DNA of 64,000 bases from Oscillospiraceae bacterium NTUH-002-81 (GCA_032620915.1 CP136052.1:1023001-1087000); one strand, 5' to 3'; positions 27,669 to 36,760 are shown, counted from the stretch's first letter. The notes: a model not told the origin generated them from the sequence alone. Made by a program: numbers and translations.

Positions 27669-27772
27669 TCGAAAATATTGTTCGCCCACCGTTGGCGGCT
27701 TATAAGTGATCGGCTCGAAAATATTGTTCGCTCACCGGAAGCGTCTAATAAATATCCGGCTCGAAAATTTCG
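27669..27772 (+). ncRNA. Type III antitoxin RNA, two full 46-nt repeats plus a partial
   Basis: Repeats start at 27669 and 27715 (46 nt each); a partial third begins at 27761. Each full unit begins TCGAAAATATTGTTCG. Repeat 1 has a CGCC/GGCG stem, while repeat 2 has CGCT/AGCG at the same place, a compensating change that supports RNA structure. The loop ACCG can pair with CGG near the repeat end, an H-type pseudoknot as in ToxI/CptI antitoxins. In known systems the toxin cuts the precursor into single repeats that inhibit it. Confidence 0.85.
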
Positions 27773-27799
27773 GCCCTGCCGCATGGCAGGGCTTATTTT
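27773..27799 (+). terminator. Attenuating terminator between antitoxin RNA and toxin gene
   Basis: GCCCTGCC and GGCAGGGC form a perfect 8-bp stem with a GCAT loop, then TTATTTT. Partial read-through at such a terminator sets the excess of antitoxin RNA over toxin mRNA in type III systems. Confidence 0.85.
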
Positions 27800-27812
27800 G
27801 TAGGTGATGAAT

Positions 27813-28301
27813 ATGATATATCAAGAAGGATACGTTTACCATATTAAAGAGGAATATTTTGAAAAAGTACAGGATTCCAACTTAATGCAGAATAAAGAAG
27901 GCGGTACATATCGTCCTACCTTTTACTGTCTGCGTGACAGTAAAACTTCTCTGCTATGGATGGTTCCACTAAGTTCTCGTGTTAAAAAATTTAAAGCAAT
28001 ACACGATAAACAGGTAACTAAATATGGAAAGTGCCTAACAATAGTTTTAGGTGAATTTGATGGAAAAGAAGCTGCTTTTCTTCTCCAGAATATGTTTCCA
28101 ATCAGAGATTATTATCTTGACCATATACATACTCGAAATAATAATCCGGTTCCTGTTAAACATTCTATTCACAAAGAAGTGACAACCTGTATGAAGAAAA
28201 TTCGTCAGCTTCATTCCAGAGGCAAAAAAGTTGTATTTCCAGATATTGACCGACTTGAGCAGATTATGCTTGCAGAAGTAAAAGATAACACAGCCGATTA
28301 A
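27813..28301 (+). CDS. Type III toxin, ToxN/AbiQ/CptN-like endoribonuclease
   Basis: This 162-residue protein is recognised by its start (MIYQEGYVYHIKEEYF), the TYRPTFYCL strand, the MVPLSSRVKKFKAIHDK segment that contains the conserved Ser-Ser-Lys-type active region of ToxN folds, and a helical C-terminus. The context is decisive: a consensus promoter, direct RNA repeats and a terminator directly precede it. The toxin would cleave cellular and antitoxin RNA, and related modules abort phage infection. ATG 27813 is preferred (AGGTGA at 27802-27807); ATG 27807 is also in frame. The gene is much richer in A+T than its neighbours, suggesting recent transfer. The repeat length is close to the 45-nt CptIN family. 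Confidence 0.85.
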   Translation: MIYQEGYVYHIKEEYFEKVQDSNLMQNKEGGTYRPTFYCLRDSKTSLLWMVPLSSRVKKFKAIHDKQVTKYGKCLTIVLGEFDGKEAAFLLQNMFPIRDYYLDHIHTRNNNPVPVKHSIHKEVTTCMKKIRQLHSRGKKVVFPDIDRLEQIMLAEVKDNTAD

Positions 28302-28398
28302 TTTCACGAAAATCTTCCTCCAATTTCCGGAGGACTTCATTGCCGTACTTATCAATTATTCTTTGGTTTAGCATATATTTTGTTAAAATGCACAGTCG

Positions 28399-28427
28399 TT
28401 GACGCTCCAAAATTTCTGTAGTATAAT
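28399..28427 (+). promoter_or_regulatory. Promoter of rho
   Basis: TTGACG at 28399-28404, 17-base spacer and TATAAT at 28422-28427. The leader to rho is about 110 bases, which leaves room for autoregulation. Confidence 0.75.
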
Positions 28428-28546
28428 AACCACATCTAGTTTCAATGTCGTTTCAGACGAGATTCCCAGATTAATGAACAGATATCGTTAGCAAGGAAAA
28501 GGAAAGGATCATTTCTCTTTTAGTAGAATAAAAGAAAGGAATATGT

Positions 28547-30400
28547 ATGAGAGAAAAATATGAATCGTTATCAGTGAGTGTATTAAAGGAGCTGGCGAAG
28601 GCGCGGGGAATTAAGTCCGTGTCTGCCATGAAGAAAAGTCAGGTGATCGAGGCCATGCTTGCCCTGGATGAGAAGGAGGGGGCTCCGGCACAGGAGATGA
28701 TCGCTGCGCCGGAGAAAAAGGTGCAGGAGGCACCGGCTGCGTCTGCGGAGGCAGATGTTCCGGAGCGCACAGCAGCAAACCAGGAACCGATGGAGCAGGA
28801 GACACCGGCAGAGCAGCAGGAACGGGGATACGAACATCCGCAAGGCCGAAGCTACGAGCGGCAGTATGACCGCAGTCAGCCGGAACGCAGTGGACAGGCA
28901 GAGCGCGGCCGCACCGGTGACCGGACAGAGCGCCCGGCGGGACGCTATGTGCAGAACCGAACCCGCCGATATCAGCCAGACCGCAGCCAGAGTGATGACA
29001 GAACGTCGGAACGGAATTACGAGCGTCCATCAGAGCGCAGCTACGATCGTCCGGCAGAGCGAAATTATGAACGCCAGACCGAGCGCAGTTATGGTTCATC
29101 AGAACGGACTGAGCGTGTCTACGACCGTCAGCCAGAGCGCAGCTATGAGCGGCAGCCGGACCGCGTGGCAGAACGGCAGAACCCTTACATGGAGGGCAGT
29201 GGGGATCATCAGGAGAGAAGCCAGCAGGAGCGGGAAGAATCTGCCCGTCCGCCCATGTGGGAGAGTGATCTGGACAGCGGCATCATCGCAGACGGCATTC
29301 TGGAAGTGATGCAGGATGGCTATGGCTTTATCCGCTGTGAGAACTTTATGCCCGGTGAGAATGACGTGTATGTTTCGCCGTCCCAGATCCGCAAGTTTAA
29401 TCTGAAAACCGGCGATATCCTGCGGGGCAACACCAGGATCAAGACCCAGGGAGAGAAGTTCAGTGCCCTGCTGTATCTGAAGTCTGTCAACGGCCTGCCC
29501 CCCTATGAGGCATCCCGGCGGGCAAATTTTGAGGACATGACGCCGATCTTCCCGAACCAGCGCATCCGGCTGGAGCGGAACCAGAGCAGTGTGGCCATGC
29601 GGATCACCGATCTGATCGCGCCCATCGGTAAGGGCCAGCGAGGCATGATCGTATCCCAGCCCAAGGCAGGTAAGACGACATTATTGAAAGACATTGCAAA
29701 ATCGATCCTGGCAAACTGCCCGCAGATGCATCTGATGATCCTGCTCATCGATGAGCGGCCGGAGGAAGTAACGGATATCAAAGAAGCCATCCAGGGAGAT
29801 AATGTGGAAGTCATCTATTCCACCTTTGATGAGCTGCCGGAGCACCACAAACGGGTGTCTGAGATGGTGATCGAGCGTGCTAAGCGTCTGGTAGAGCACA
29901 AGCGGGACGTGGTGATCCTGCTGGACAGCATCACCCGACTGGCCCGGGCCTACAACCTGACTGTGCCGCCCAGCGGAAGAACGTTGTCCGGCGGTCTGGA
30001 TCCTGCGGCGCTGCATATGCCCAAGCGGTTCTTCGGTGCGGCCAGAAATATGCGGGAGGGCGGCAGCCTGACCATTCTGGCGACGGCTCTTGTGGAGACC
30101 GGCAGCAAGATGGACGATGTGGTGTTCGAGGAGTTCAAGGGAACCGGCAACATGGAGCTGGTGCTTGACCGGAAGCTTTCCGAGAAGCGGGTATTCCCGG
30201 CCATCGATATCGCAAGATCAGGAACGAGGCGGGAGGATCTGCTCCTTGACCGGGAAGAGCAGGAGGCCGTGGATATCATGCGCAAGGCATTAAACGGCAT
30301 GCGCCAGGATGAAGCGGTGGAAAATATCCTGAATCTGTTTGCAAGGACAAGAAATAACCGGGAATTCATCCAGATGGTGAAAAAGACCCGGCTGGTATAA
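28547..30400 (+). CDS. rho: Transcription termination factor Rho with long disordered insert
   Basis: Rho is a hexameric RNA helicase that ends transcription. At 617 residues it is about 200 longer than the usual 420. The Rho N domain (SVLKELAKARGIKSVSAMKK) is followed by a low-complexity insert at about 75-240 made of imperfect ER-S-YER and RPAERNYERQ-type repeats. Then come the RNA-binding cold-shock fold (ILEVMQDGYGFIRCENFMPG), Walker A QPKAGKTTLLK near 373, Walker B VVILLDSITRLARAYN, and the Q- and R-loop regions. The catalytic parts look intact. The insert is Arg, Glu, Tyr and Gln rich, like inserts in other Rho proteins that tune RNA binding or condensation. Confidence 0.95.
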   Translation: MREKYESLSVSVLKELAKARGIKSVSAMKKSQVIEAMLALDEKEGAPAQEMIAAPEKKVQEAPAASAEADVPERTAANQEPMEQETPAEQQERGYEHPQGRSYERQYDRSQPERSGQAERGRTGDRTERPAGRYVQNRTRRYQPDRSQSDDRTSERNYERPSERSYDRPAERNYERQTERSYGSSERTERVYDRQPERSYERQPDRVAERQNPYMEGSGDHQERSQQEREESARPPMWESDLDSGIIADGILEVMQDGYGFIRCENFMPGENDVYVSPSQIRKFNLKTGDILRGNTRIKTQGEKFSALLYLKSVNGLPPYEASRRANFEDMTPIFPNQRIRLERNQSSVAMRITDLIAPIGKGQRGMIVSQPKAGKTTLLKDIAKSILANCPQMHLMILLIDERPEEVTDIKEAIQGDNVEVIYSTFDELPEHHKRVSEMVIERAKRLVEHKRDVVILLDSITRLARAYNLTVPPSGRTLSGGLDPAALHMPKRFFGAARNMREGGSLTILATALVETGSKMDDVVFEEFKGTGNMELVLDRKLSEKRVFPAIDIARSGTRREDLLLDREEQEAVDIMRKALNGMRQDEAVENILNLFARTRNNREFIQMVKKTRLV

Positions 30401-30436
30401 AGAGACAAAAGACGGATTTGTGAGGCGAAGAGGGGA

Positions 30437-31148
30437 ATGGATAAGAGAGAACAGATGTCGGAATCCTTCCGTCTGGGCGTGCTGCTGGCCATCACAGGAG
30501 GTTTCCTGGATGCCTACAGCTATGTGGCGCGGGGAAAAGTATTTGCCACTGCCGAGACGGGCAATATGGTGCTGATGGGACTGAACATCGCCCAGGGAAA
30601 CTGGCAGAAGGTGCCGCATTATCTGATCCCGATCGTCTGCTATGCGCTGGGCGTGCTGGTGGCAGAGCAGATCAAGGGACGGTATAAGAATAATACGGAC
30701 ATCAATATGCACTGGCGGCAGATCGTGGTGCTGGCGGAGATCCTGGTGGTGGCTGTGGCAGCTTTTATTCCGCAGGGCGAATTGGATATCATTGCCAATT
30801 CTTCCATTGCGTTTGTTTGCTCCATGCAGGTGGAGAGCTTTCGCAAGGTGAACGGCAATGCCTATGCCACGACCATGTGTACCGGCAATTTACGAAGCGG
30901 GATGGAACATATTCACAAAATGCTGTTCCAGAACAACCGGGAATCAAGGAAAGCGGCGCTGGAATACTTTGGCATCATTGCTTCGTTTATCTTCGGCGCC
31001 ATGGTCGGCGTGTGGACGGCAGACCGGTGGCAGGGGGCGCGCAGCCCTTGTCTGCTGCGGTTTTCTGGTGGCGGTATTTGCCATTATGTTTGTCCGGGAA
31101 GAGAAAACCCAGGAAGAGGAACAGAGAGAAGCAAAAAAATATCAATAA
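30437..31148 (+). CDS. YoaK/DUF1275 membrane protein, single-base frameshift
   Basis: This protein of about 236 residues has some six helices. It begins with the DUF1275 signature GGFLDAYSYVARGKVFATAETGN split by the family NMVLMGL segment, followed by MQVESFRKVNGNAYATTMCTGNLRSG. After VWTADRWQG the written frame becomes hydrophilic (SPCLLRFSGGG). The +1 frame instead continues a proper last helix (AALVCCGFLVAVFAIMFV) and a charged end, stopping at 31146-31148. Dropping one G from the G5 run at 31033-31037 joins the two. The function of the family is unknown. It follows rho by 36 bases and is ended by a strong terminator. Confidence 0.8.
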
Positions 31149-31161
31149 AATAACGATTATC

Positions 31162-31199
31162 AAAACGCAAGATCTGCAATGCAGACCTTGCGTTTTTTA
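31162..31199 (+). terminator. Terminator after YoaK-like gene
   Basis: AACGCAAGATCTGC pairs with GCAGACCTTGCGTT (one mismatch) around AAT, then TTTTTT. Confidence 0.9.
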
Positions 31200-31299
31200 A
31201 TGTACATTTTCACGATTGGGCACGATAATATGCATAGGAAAAGGATTGGAAGAGCAGGATTTGAAATGTCAAAAAGCAAGTAATAGGAGGAAATAAAGG

Positions 31300-32376
31300 A
31301 TGATATCCTGGATTGTTGCAATCGGTGTGCTGGTGGGGATGGCAGATTCCCTGACAGGAAATCACTTTAAAATTGGAGAAACGTTTCAGAGAGGATTTCG
31401 TCTGATCGGTTCTATGATGATATCGATGGCGGGCATTATGGCGCTGGCGCCGGTCATTGCAGGGTGGATCGCGCCGCTGATTTTACCGCTGTTCCGGCAG
31501 CTGCAGATGGATCCGTCGATTGTTTCTATATTAATGGGAAATGATATGGGCGGATACCAGATGGCAAAATCTCTGGCAGAAGACCACCAGGTGGGGATGA
31601 TGCTGGGGGGCATCACCGCGGGCATGTTTGGTGGAACACTGACATTTAGTATTCCGCTGGGATTTTCTCTGATTCAGGGGGATGCGAGAAAGTCTTTTTC
31701 CAAAGGAATGCTTATTGGCATTGGCTGTATTCCGGTAGGCAGCATTGCAGGTGGGTTAGTGCTTGGAATTGCACCATCCAAAGTGTTGTGGAATAATATT
31801 CCGGTATTATTTTTGACCGTCCTGATTGTTTTGGGATTTGTGTGTATGCAGGATCGGCTGGTAAAAATCATGGAAATATTTGGGAAAATTATTGAGTGGA
31901 CAGGTACCATTGGCATTGGAATCGGTGCGTTTACCTATCTGACCGGAATTGTGGTGATTCCGGGAATGCTGCCTATTATGGATACGATGCAGACTGTGTG
32001 CGGAATGACCGTTACGATGATCGGAATGTTTCCTGTGCTGGAAATATTCCGAAGGGTTTTCCAGTCTCTGCTGGATCATATTGGCAATCTGGTAGGCATG
32101 GGGGCAGACGGATGCAGTGGGATCATCTTTACGCTGGCCAGTGCTGCACCGGTATTTCCTATGTTAAATGACATGAATGAGACCGGAGCAATTCTCAATG
32201 CAGCCTGGATTGTGGGCTGTGCAGCTACGTTTGGAAGTCAGATGGGATTGATCATGAGTATTGGGTCAGAATATATACCGGCATTTTTGATGGCAAAATT
32301 TGCCTGCGGGTTTACAGCTCTTGCTGCGGCAATTTTTTATACTTGGCACGCAAACAAAAATAAAGCAGAAAATTAA
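31300..32376 (+). CDS. EutH-like permease 1
   Basis: This 358-residue membrane protein has about ten helices and belongs to the ethanolamine permease EutH family. Shared marks are ETFQRGFRLIGSMMISMAGIM, MDPSIVSILMGNDMGGY with the conserved DMGG, GMFGGTLTFSIPLGF and GIGCIPVGSIAGG. EutH facilitates ethanolamine entry, but no eut genes (ammonia lyase, microcompartment shell) occur here, so the substrate is probably different. AGGAGG precedes the ATG. A second copy follows 146 bases later on the same strand and a third in the opposite orientation. Confidence 0.8.
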   Translation: MISWIVAIGVLVGMADSLTGNHFKIGETFQRGFRLIGSMMISMAGIMALAPVIAGWIAPLILPLFRQLQMDPSIVSILMGNDMGGYQMAKSLAEDHQVGMMLGGITAGMFGGTLTFSIPLGFSLIQGDARKSFSKGMLIGIGCIPVGSIAGGLVLGIAPSKVLWNNIPVLFLTVLIVLGFVCMQDRLVKIMEIFGKIIEWTGTIGIGIGAFTYLTGIVVIPGMLPIMDTMQTVCGMTVTMIGMFPVLEIFRRVFQSLLDHIGNLVGMGADGCSGIIFTLASAAPVFPMLNDMNETGAILNAAWIVGCAATFGSQMGLIMSIGSEYIPAFLMAKFACGFTALAAAIFYTWHANKNKAEN

Positions 32377-32522
32377 ATAAGAGCAAGATATTTAATGATA
32401 AAAGCAAACAAAGCATCAAATAATCGAGTATAATCCAATCTGCAAGAAGAAAGTAGATCAAAAGAGGCAGCAAGGTATCAAAAAGGGTACCGAAGAAGAG
32501 ATGCTGCAGAAAGGGCAAAAAT

Positions 32523-33662
32523 ATGGATAAGATCATTACGGTATTGATTGCAGTTGGTATTTTAATTGGCGTAACAGATACGCTGCGGGGCAATAAATGG
32601 AAGCTGGGGGAGAAATTCCAGCAGGGCTTCCGTCTGATTGGTTCCATGATGATTTCCATGGCAGGCATTATGACCATGGCACCGGTCATTGCACTGGTGT
32701 TAAAGCCGGTGGCAGTGCCGCTGTTCACCAGACTTCATATGGATCCTTCCATTTTGAGTATTCTGCTGAGCTGTGATATGGGAGGCTATCCGCTGGCTAT
32801 GTCGCTGGCGCAGAACGAGAAGATCGGTCTGATGCTCGGTGTAGTGACAGCCGGTATGTTTGGCGGCACTTTGACGTTCACCATTCCGCTGGGCTTTGGC
32901 CTGATTGAGAAAGAGGATGTGCCGTGGTTTTCCAGGGGAATCCTCATCGGCGTGGGGTGTATCCCGGTGGGCAGCATTGTCAGCGGTCTGCTTTTACAAA
33001 TTCCGGTAAGAGAAGTGCTTTGGAACAGTCTTCCGGTGCTTTTGATGTCTGTGCTGATCGTATATGGCATGTGCAGAATTCCAGAGAAGATGATCTCCAT
33101 CATGGAGAAGCTGGGACGAGCCATTGAGTGCCTGGGGCTCATCGGTATCGCAGCAGGCAGTATGGAATATCTGACCGGATGGGAGATCATCCCGGGTATG
33201 GAGCCGTTGATGGATTCCATGCAGGTGGTCTGCCAGATCACCATTACCCTTATCGGCATGTTTCCGGTGCTGGAGCTGTTTACCCGGATTCTGAAGAATC
33301 CGCTGAACCGGCTGGGGGATAAGGTGGGACTGGATGTTACCAGTGTGTCCGGTATGATTTTTTCCCTGGCAAGCTCCGTTCCGGTGTTCTCTCTCATGAA
33401 GAATATGACCAAGAAGGGCATCATCGTGAACACCGCCTGGATCGTTCTGGTATCCGGCATGTTTGGCAGTCAGCTGGGACTGGTACTGGGAATTGGCGAT
33501 GGCCTGCTGATGCCTTATATGATTGGAAAGCTTGCGGCAGCAGCGGTTGGCGTTGCGGTATCCCTGGTGGCAGCGAGAGCTTATGAGAGGGAGACAGTTG
33601 CGGATGAGAAACCATACCTGGATGTTGCACCGTTTAGCTACAGCAGATACGACAACAGATAA
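32523..33662 (+). CDS. EutH-like permease 2
   Basis: A 379-residue paralogue of the gene before it, sharing the start (ITVLIAVGILIGVTDTLRGN), the FQQGFRLIGSMMISMAGIM helix, MDPSILSILLSCDMGGYPLA and GMFGGTLTFTIPLGFGL. It differs by a longer hydrophilic C-terminus (RAYERETVADEKPYLDVAP). GAAAGGG lies upstream of the ATG. Because it is a tandem copy with moderate divergence, the two probably arose by duplication and may have different substrate preference or form one complex. Ethanolamine transport itself is unproven here. Confidence 0.8.
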   Translation: MDKIITVLIAVGILIGVTDTLRGNKWKLGEKFQQGFRLIGSMMISMAGIMTMAPVIALVLKPVAVPLFTRLHMDPSILSILLSCDMGGYPLAMSLAQNEKIGLMLGVVTAGMFGGTLTFTIPLGFGLIEKEDVPWFSRGILIGVGCIPVGSIVSGLLLQIPVREVLWNSLPVLLMSVLIVYGMCRIPEKMISIMEKLGRAIECLGLIGIAAGSMEYLTGWEIIPGMEPLMDSMQVVCQITITLIGMFPVLELFTRILKNPLNRLGDKVGLDVTSVSGMIFSLASSVPVFSLMKNMTKKGIIVNTAWIVLVSGMFGSQLGLVLGIGDGLLMPYMIGKLAAAAVGVAVSLVAARAYERETVADEKPYLDVAPFSYSRYDNR

Positions 33663-33683
33663 AAAATTGCGGAGATAAGAATA

Positions 33684-33745
33684 AAAGATCCCCTGATTTC
33701 TATCCTGGTTGACTATGATAGAGGTCAGGGGATTGTTGTTTTATT
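33684..33745. terminator. Bidirectional terminator between convergent EutH-like genes
   Basis: CCCCTGA (33691-33697) pairs with TCAGGGG (33726-33732), with an inner TCTATC/GATAGA stem. T-rich DNA follows on the plus strand and A-rich DNA precedes, so both directions can be served. Confidence 0.75.
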
Positions 33746-33754
33746 GTATAACAA

Positions 33755-34822
33755 TCATGATTTATAAAATCTGCAAGCCAACACCACACCCAGCAGTCCC
33801 CCGGCAATCTTCCCTACCGACACAGCCAGCAGGTAATCGGGCTGCACGCTGGCGGTGAAAGCCAGATGATCGCCCAGGGCCGCGGTGGCGCACACCAGCC
33901 AGGCGGTGTTGAGCACAATCCCCTTTTTGGACATGTTTTTCATATTTTTATACACCGGCACGGAGTTGGCCAGAGAAAACACCAGACCGGAGACACTTTC
34001 CTCATCGATGGACAGCAGTCGGGCCAACTGCCCCAGGGGCCGTTTTAAAAGGGCGATCAGCAGATGCAGGAAGGGGAAGGTTCCAAGCAATGTGATGCCG
34101 CAGGCGGACACGGTGGCCATGGCATCCATGATGGGGGACATGCCGGGGATCAGGGTGACGCCGGTGAGATATTCAAAGGCTGCTGCAATGAGGCCGATAT
34201 ACGTCAGGGCGGTGATCAGTTTGCCCACAAACAGGCAGCAGCGGATGGTCTGGTGATAGAAAAATTTCAGGCAGATCACCAGCAGCAGGGACAGCAGAAG
34301 CACCGGCACGGAGTTGCGAAGGAGCATGCCCATGGGAAAACCGGCCAGCAGGCCGCCCACCAGGCTTCCGAAGGGAATGGTGATGAACCCGATCAGCAAT
34401 CCGAAGGAGAATACCTCTTTATCTTCCTCGCGCAAAATATGAAAGGCCACAGGAATGGTGAAAACCAGCGTGCAGCCCAGCATGGATGCCACGAAAAGGC
34501 CGGAATACAGACCGGCGGCCTCGGACTCGCACAGCTCCATGGCCAGGGCATAGCCGCCCATGTCGTTGGCGATGAGGATCCCCACCAGAGACGGATCCAG
34601 ACCGAACAGATGAAAGACAGGACGCAGTGCCGGGGCCAGAAATCCGGCCAGCACCGGTGCCAGGCAGAGCATGCCGGTCATGCCCAGCGCCAGCTCGCCT
34701 AGTGCCTGAAAGCCCTCATCGAAGGCACTTCCCAGCTTCAGATGATTTCCGGTGATACGGTCGATGCCGCCGATCAGCGCGGAAATCCCCATGATCCATA
34801 ACAATATCTGATTTGCACCCAT
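33755..34822 (-). CDS. EutH-like permease 3
   Basis: This 355-residue membrane protein is the third EutH-family member, more divergent and richer in Leu/Ala. It keeps FDEGFQALGELALGMTGML, LDPSLVGILIANDMGGYALA, MLGCTLVFTIPVAF and TIPFGSLVGGLLAG. ATG at 34822 is chosen because GGAGGGA ends six bases before it; an in-frame TTG two codons earlier is too close. It is divergent from the sugar-acid dehydratase gene, sharing a 218-base control region with a LacI-type half-site at 34920. Confidence 0.8.
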   Translation of the reverse strand: MGANQILLWIMGISALIGGIDRITGNHLKLGSAFDEGFQALGELALGMTGMLCLAPVLAGFLAPALRPVFHLFGLDPSLVGILIANDMGGYALAMELCESEAAGLYSGLFVASMLGCTLVFTIPVAFHILREEDKEVFSFGLLIGFITIPFGSLVGGLLAGFPMGMLLRNSVPVLLLSLLLVICLKFFYHQTIRCCLFVGKLITALTYIGLIAAAFEYLTGVTLIPGMSPIMDAMATVSACGITLLGTFPFLHLLIALLKRPLGQLARLLSIDEESVSGLVFSLANSVPVYKNMKNMSKKGIVLNTAWLVCATAALGDHLAFTASVQPDYLLAVSVGKIAGGLLGVVLACRFYKS

Positions 34823-34919
34823 TGGCAATCCCTCCCTGTATTTCTCTATGATTACTGTAGCATTTTTGGACGGCCCGTGACAAGGAAAATAAAAAGGAAA
34901 AGCAAGTAATGTAATCCTA

Positions 34920-34934
34920 CACGCAAACGTAAAG
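34920..34934. promoter_or_regulatory. Partial LacI-type operator
   Basis: CACGCAAACGTAAAG shares CGCAAACGT with the two full operators at 20771 and 24894 but lacks the second arm. It lies between two divergent genes. Confidence 0.3.
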
Positions 34935-35040
34935 AATGTAAGGTGATGAGCAAAAAATATGATTTACACACAAAAGCAAAAAAGGTATGCTAAAAACAAC
35001 ATATGATAATCAATTACAGAATTACAGGAGGTAATTTGGG

Positions 35041-36723
35041 ATGGAGTTTACACAGAAATATTTCGAGGGTAACAGCGCAGCCCACGCAAGAGCGGTATAC
35101 AAGGGCAGCGGCTATGATCCCACAGAGCTGAACCGGCGTCCGCACATCGGCATTGCCAATACATTCAGTGAGAATTCTCCGGGACACGCACACCTGCGTC
35201 AGCTGGCCAATGCCATCAAGGAGGGCATCTGGCAGGCAGGCGGTATTCCCTTTGAGTTCGGTGTTCCCTCTACGTGCGCGGAGGTTGCCATCGGCAGCGA
35301 GACCATGTGTATGGACCTTGCCATGAGAGATCTGGTGGCAGGCGGCATCGAGGTGGTCAGCAGCATTCAGCATTTTGACGGCCTGGTTCTGTTGTCCGGC
35401 TGTGATAACATCGTTCCGGGAACTTTGCTGGCAGCTGCCAGACTGAACATTCCCACCATCTGCTGTACCGGCGGCCCCATGCTGGCAGGATGCCTGAATT
35501 CTCAGCAGTTCATGCTCTGTGATGTGACCGAGTTCTGCTACGGCAAGGCTTCCAAGGGAGAGGCAACACCGGAAGAGGTGCTGGCAGCAGAGACAAGCGC
35601 ATGTCCCACCATGGGTGCCTGCCCGAATATGGGAACGGCCAACACCATGCAGATCCTGACAGAGGCACTGGGCATGACCTTCCCCGGCGCAGCGACGATC
35701 CCGGCTGTTTACACCGATAAGATCCTGAGCTGTCGTGCTATGGGACGCAGAATCGTACAGATGGTATTTGAGGATCTGAAGCCCTCCGATATCATCACCA
35801 AAGAGGCACTGGAAAATGCAGTCTGCATGGATCTGGCCATCGGCGGAAGCACCAACGCTCCCATGCATCTGATCGCCCTTGCCAACGAGCTGGGTATCGA
35901 ACTGTCCCTGGATGATTTTGAACGGTTCAACCGAATCACACCCTGTATCGTCAATATCAAGCCCAGCGGCAAATATACTGTGGATACGCTGCATTATCTG
36001 GGCGGCGTGCCTGCCATCTTCAAGCAGATGGAGCATCAGATCCACACCGAGTGCCTGAACGTATCCGGCCAGACACTGGCGGAGATTCTGGAAAAAGCAC
36101 CTTCCAAGTCCAATGATATCATCAGAAGCCAGAAGAACCCCATCTCTCCGGACGGCGGTCTGGCGATCCTGAAAGGAAATCTGTCTCCGGTGGGCGCCGT
36201 GATCCGTTCTTCGACGGTTCTGCCGCAGATGCATCACTTCATCGGTAAGGCAAAGGTATACCAGAGCGACAGAGAGGCTCATCAGGCTATTATCCGCGAG
36301 GAAGTAAAACCGGGCGACGTAGTCGTTGTCCGCTATGTGGGACCGGTAGGCGCACCTGGTATGGTTGAGGTTATGGAAGCTACCGAGGGTATTGTAAATT
36401 TAGGCCTGGACGACAGCGTGGCACTGATCACAGACGGCCGTTTCTCCGGATTCTGCCATGGCCCTATCGTCGGACATGTATCCCCGGAGGCTGCTGTGGG
36501 CGGACCCATCGCACTCATCGAAGAGGGAGACCTGATCGAGATCGACATCGACAACCGGAAGCTGGAGCTGAAAGTGCCGGAGGAAGTGCTGGAAGAGAGA
36601 AGAAAACATCTGGTACTGCCGGAACCCCGCATCAAGAAAGGCTTCATGCGTACATACGCAGACAACTGCCTGCCGCCGGAAAGAGGCGCAGCAATGCAGA
36701 ACTGGCTGAAAGAGAAGAAATAA
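35041..36723 (+). CDS. IlvD/Edd-family dehydratase, probably sugar-acid dehydratase
   Basis: This 560-residue enzyme removes water from a dihydroxy or sugar acid to give a 2-keto-3-deoxy acid. The Fe-S cysteine regions are present: LSGCDNIVPG, TSACPTMGACPNMGTANTM, plus a third Cys in GGSTNAPMHL-adjacent ILSCRAMGR. The C-terminal swivel domain holds the Mg-binding and catalytic Ser region TDGRFSGFCHGPIVGHVSPEA, shown by DGRFSG. With no valine/isoleucine genes nearby and a DHDPS-family lyase, kinase and isomerase downstream, a sugar-acid role fits better than branched-chain synthesis. ACAGGAGGT precedes the ATG. Confidence 0.85.
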   Translation: MEFTQKYFEGNSAAHARAVYKGSGYDPTELNRRPHIGIANTFSENSPGHAHLRQLANAIKEGIWQAGGIPFEFGVPSTCAEVAIGSETMCMDLAMRDLVAGGIEVVSSIQHFDGLVLLSGCDNIVPGTLLAAARLNIPTICCTGGPMLAGCLNSQQFMLCDVTEFCYGKASKGEATPEEVLAAETSACPTMGACPNMGTANTMQILTEALGMTFPGAATIPAVYTDKILSCRAMGRRIVQMVFEDLKPSDIITKEALENAVCMDLAIGGSTNAPMHLIALANELGIELSLDDFERFNRITPCIVNIKPSGKYTVDTLHYLGGVPAIFKQMEHQIHTECLNVSGQTLAEILEKAPSKSNDIIRSQKNPISPDGGLAILKGNLSPVGAVIRSSTVLPQMHHFIGKAKVYQSDREAHQAIIREEVKPGDVVVVRYVGPVGAPGMVEVMEATEGIVNLGLDDSVALITDGRFSGFCHGPIVGHVSPEAAVGGPIALIEEGDLIEIDIDNRKLELKVPEEVLEERRKHLVLPEPRIKKGFMRTYADNCLPPERGAAMQNWLKEKK

Positions 36724-36760
36724 AAATATATCAGGATGCGTTGAAGAAGCTTCAACTGCA

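Noticed and set aside
27669..27772. Short direct repeats as a small CRISPR array
   Set aside because: Repeats are contiguous without unique spacers, covary as structured RNA, and lead to a terminator and toxin gene, which fits a type III antitoxin.
28265..28375. Short minus-strand frame downstream of the toxin gene with a coding-like stretch (IIDKYGNEVLRKLEEDF)
   Set aside because: Only about 38 codons, no clear ribosome-binding site, and no recognisable family. It might be a gene remnant but cannot be supported.
34064..34702. 212-codon plus-strand frame inside the third EutH-like gene
   Set aside because: It is rich in Gln, Gly, Ala and His, lies antisense to a clear membrane protein gene and has no ribosome-binding site.
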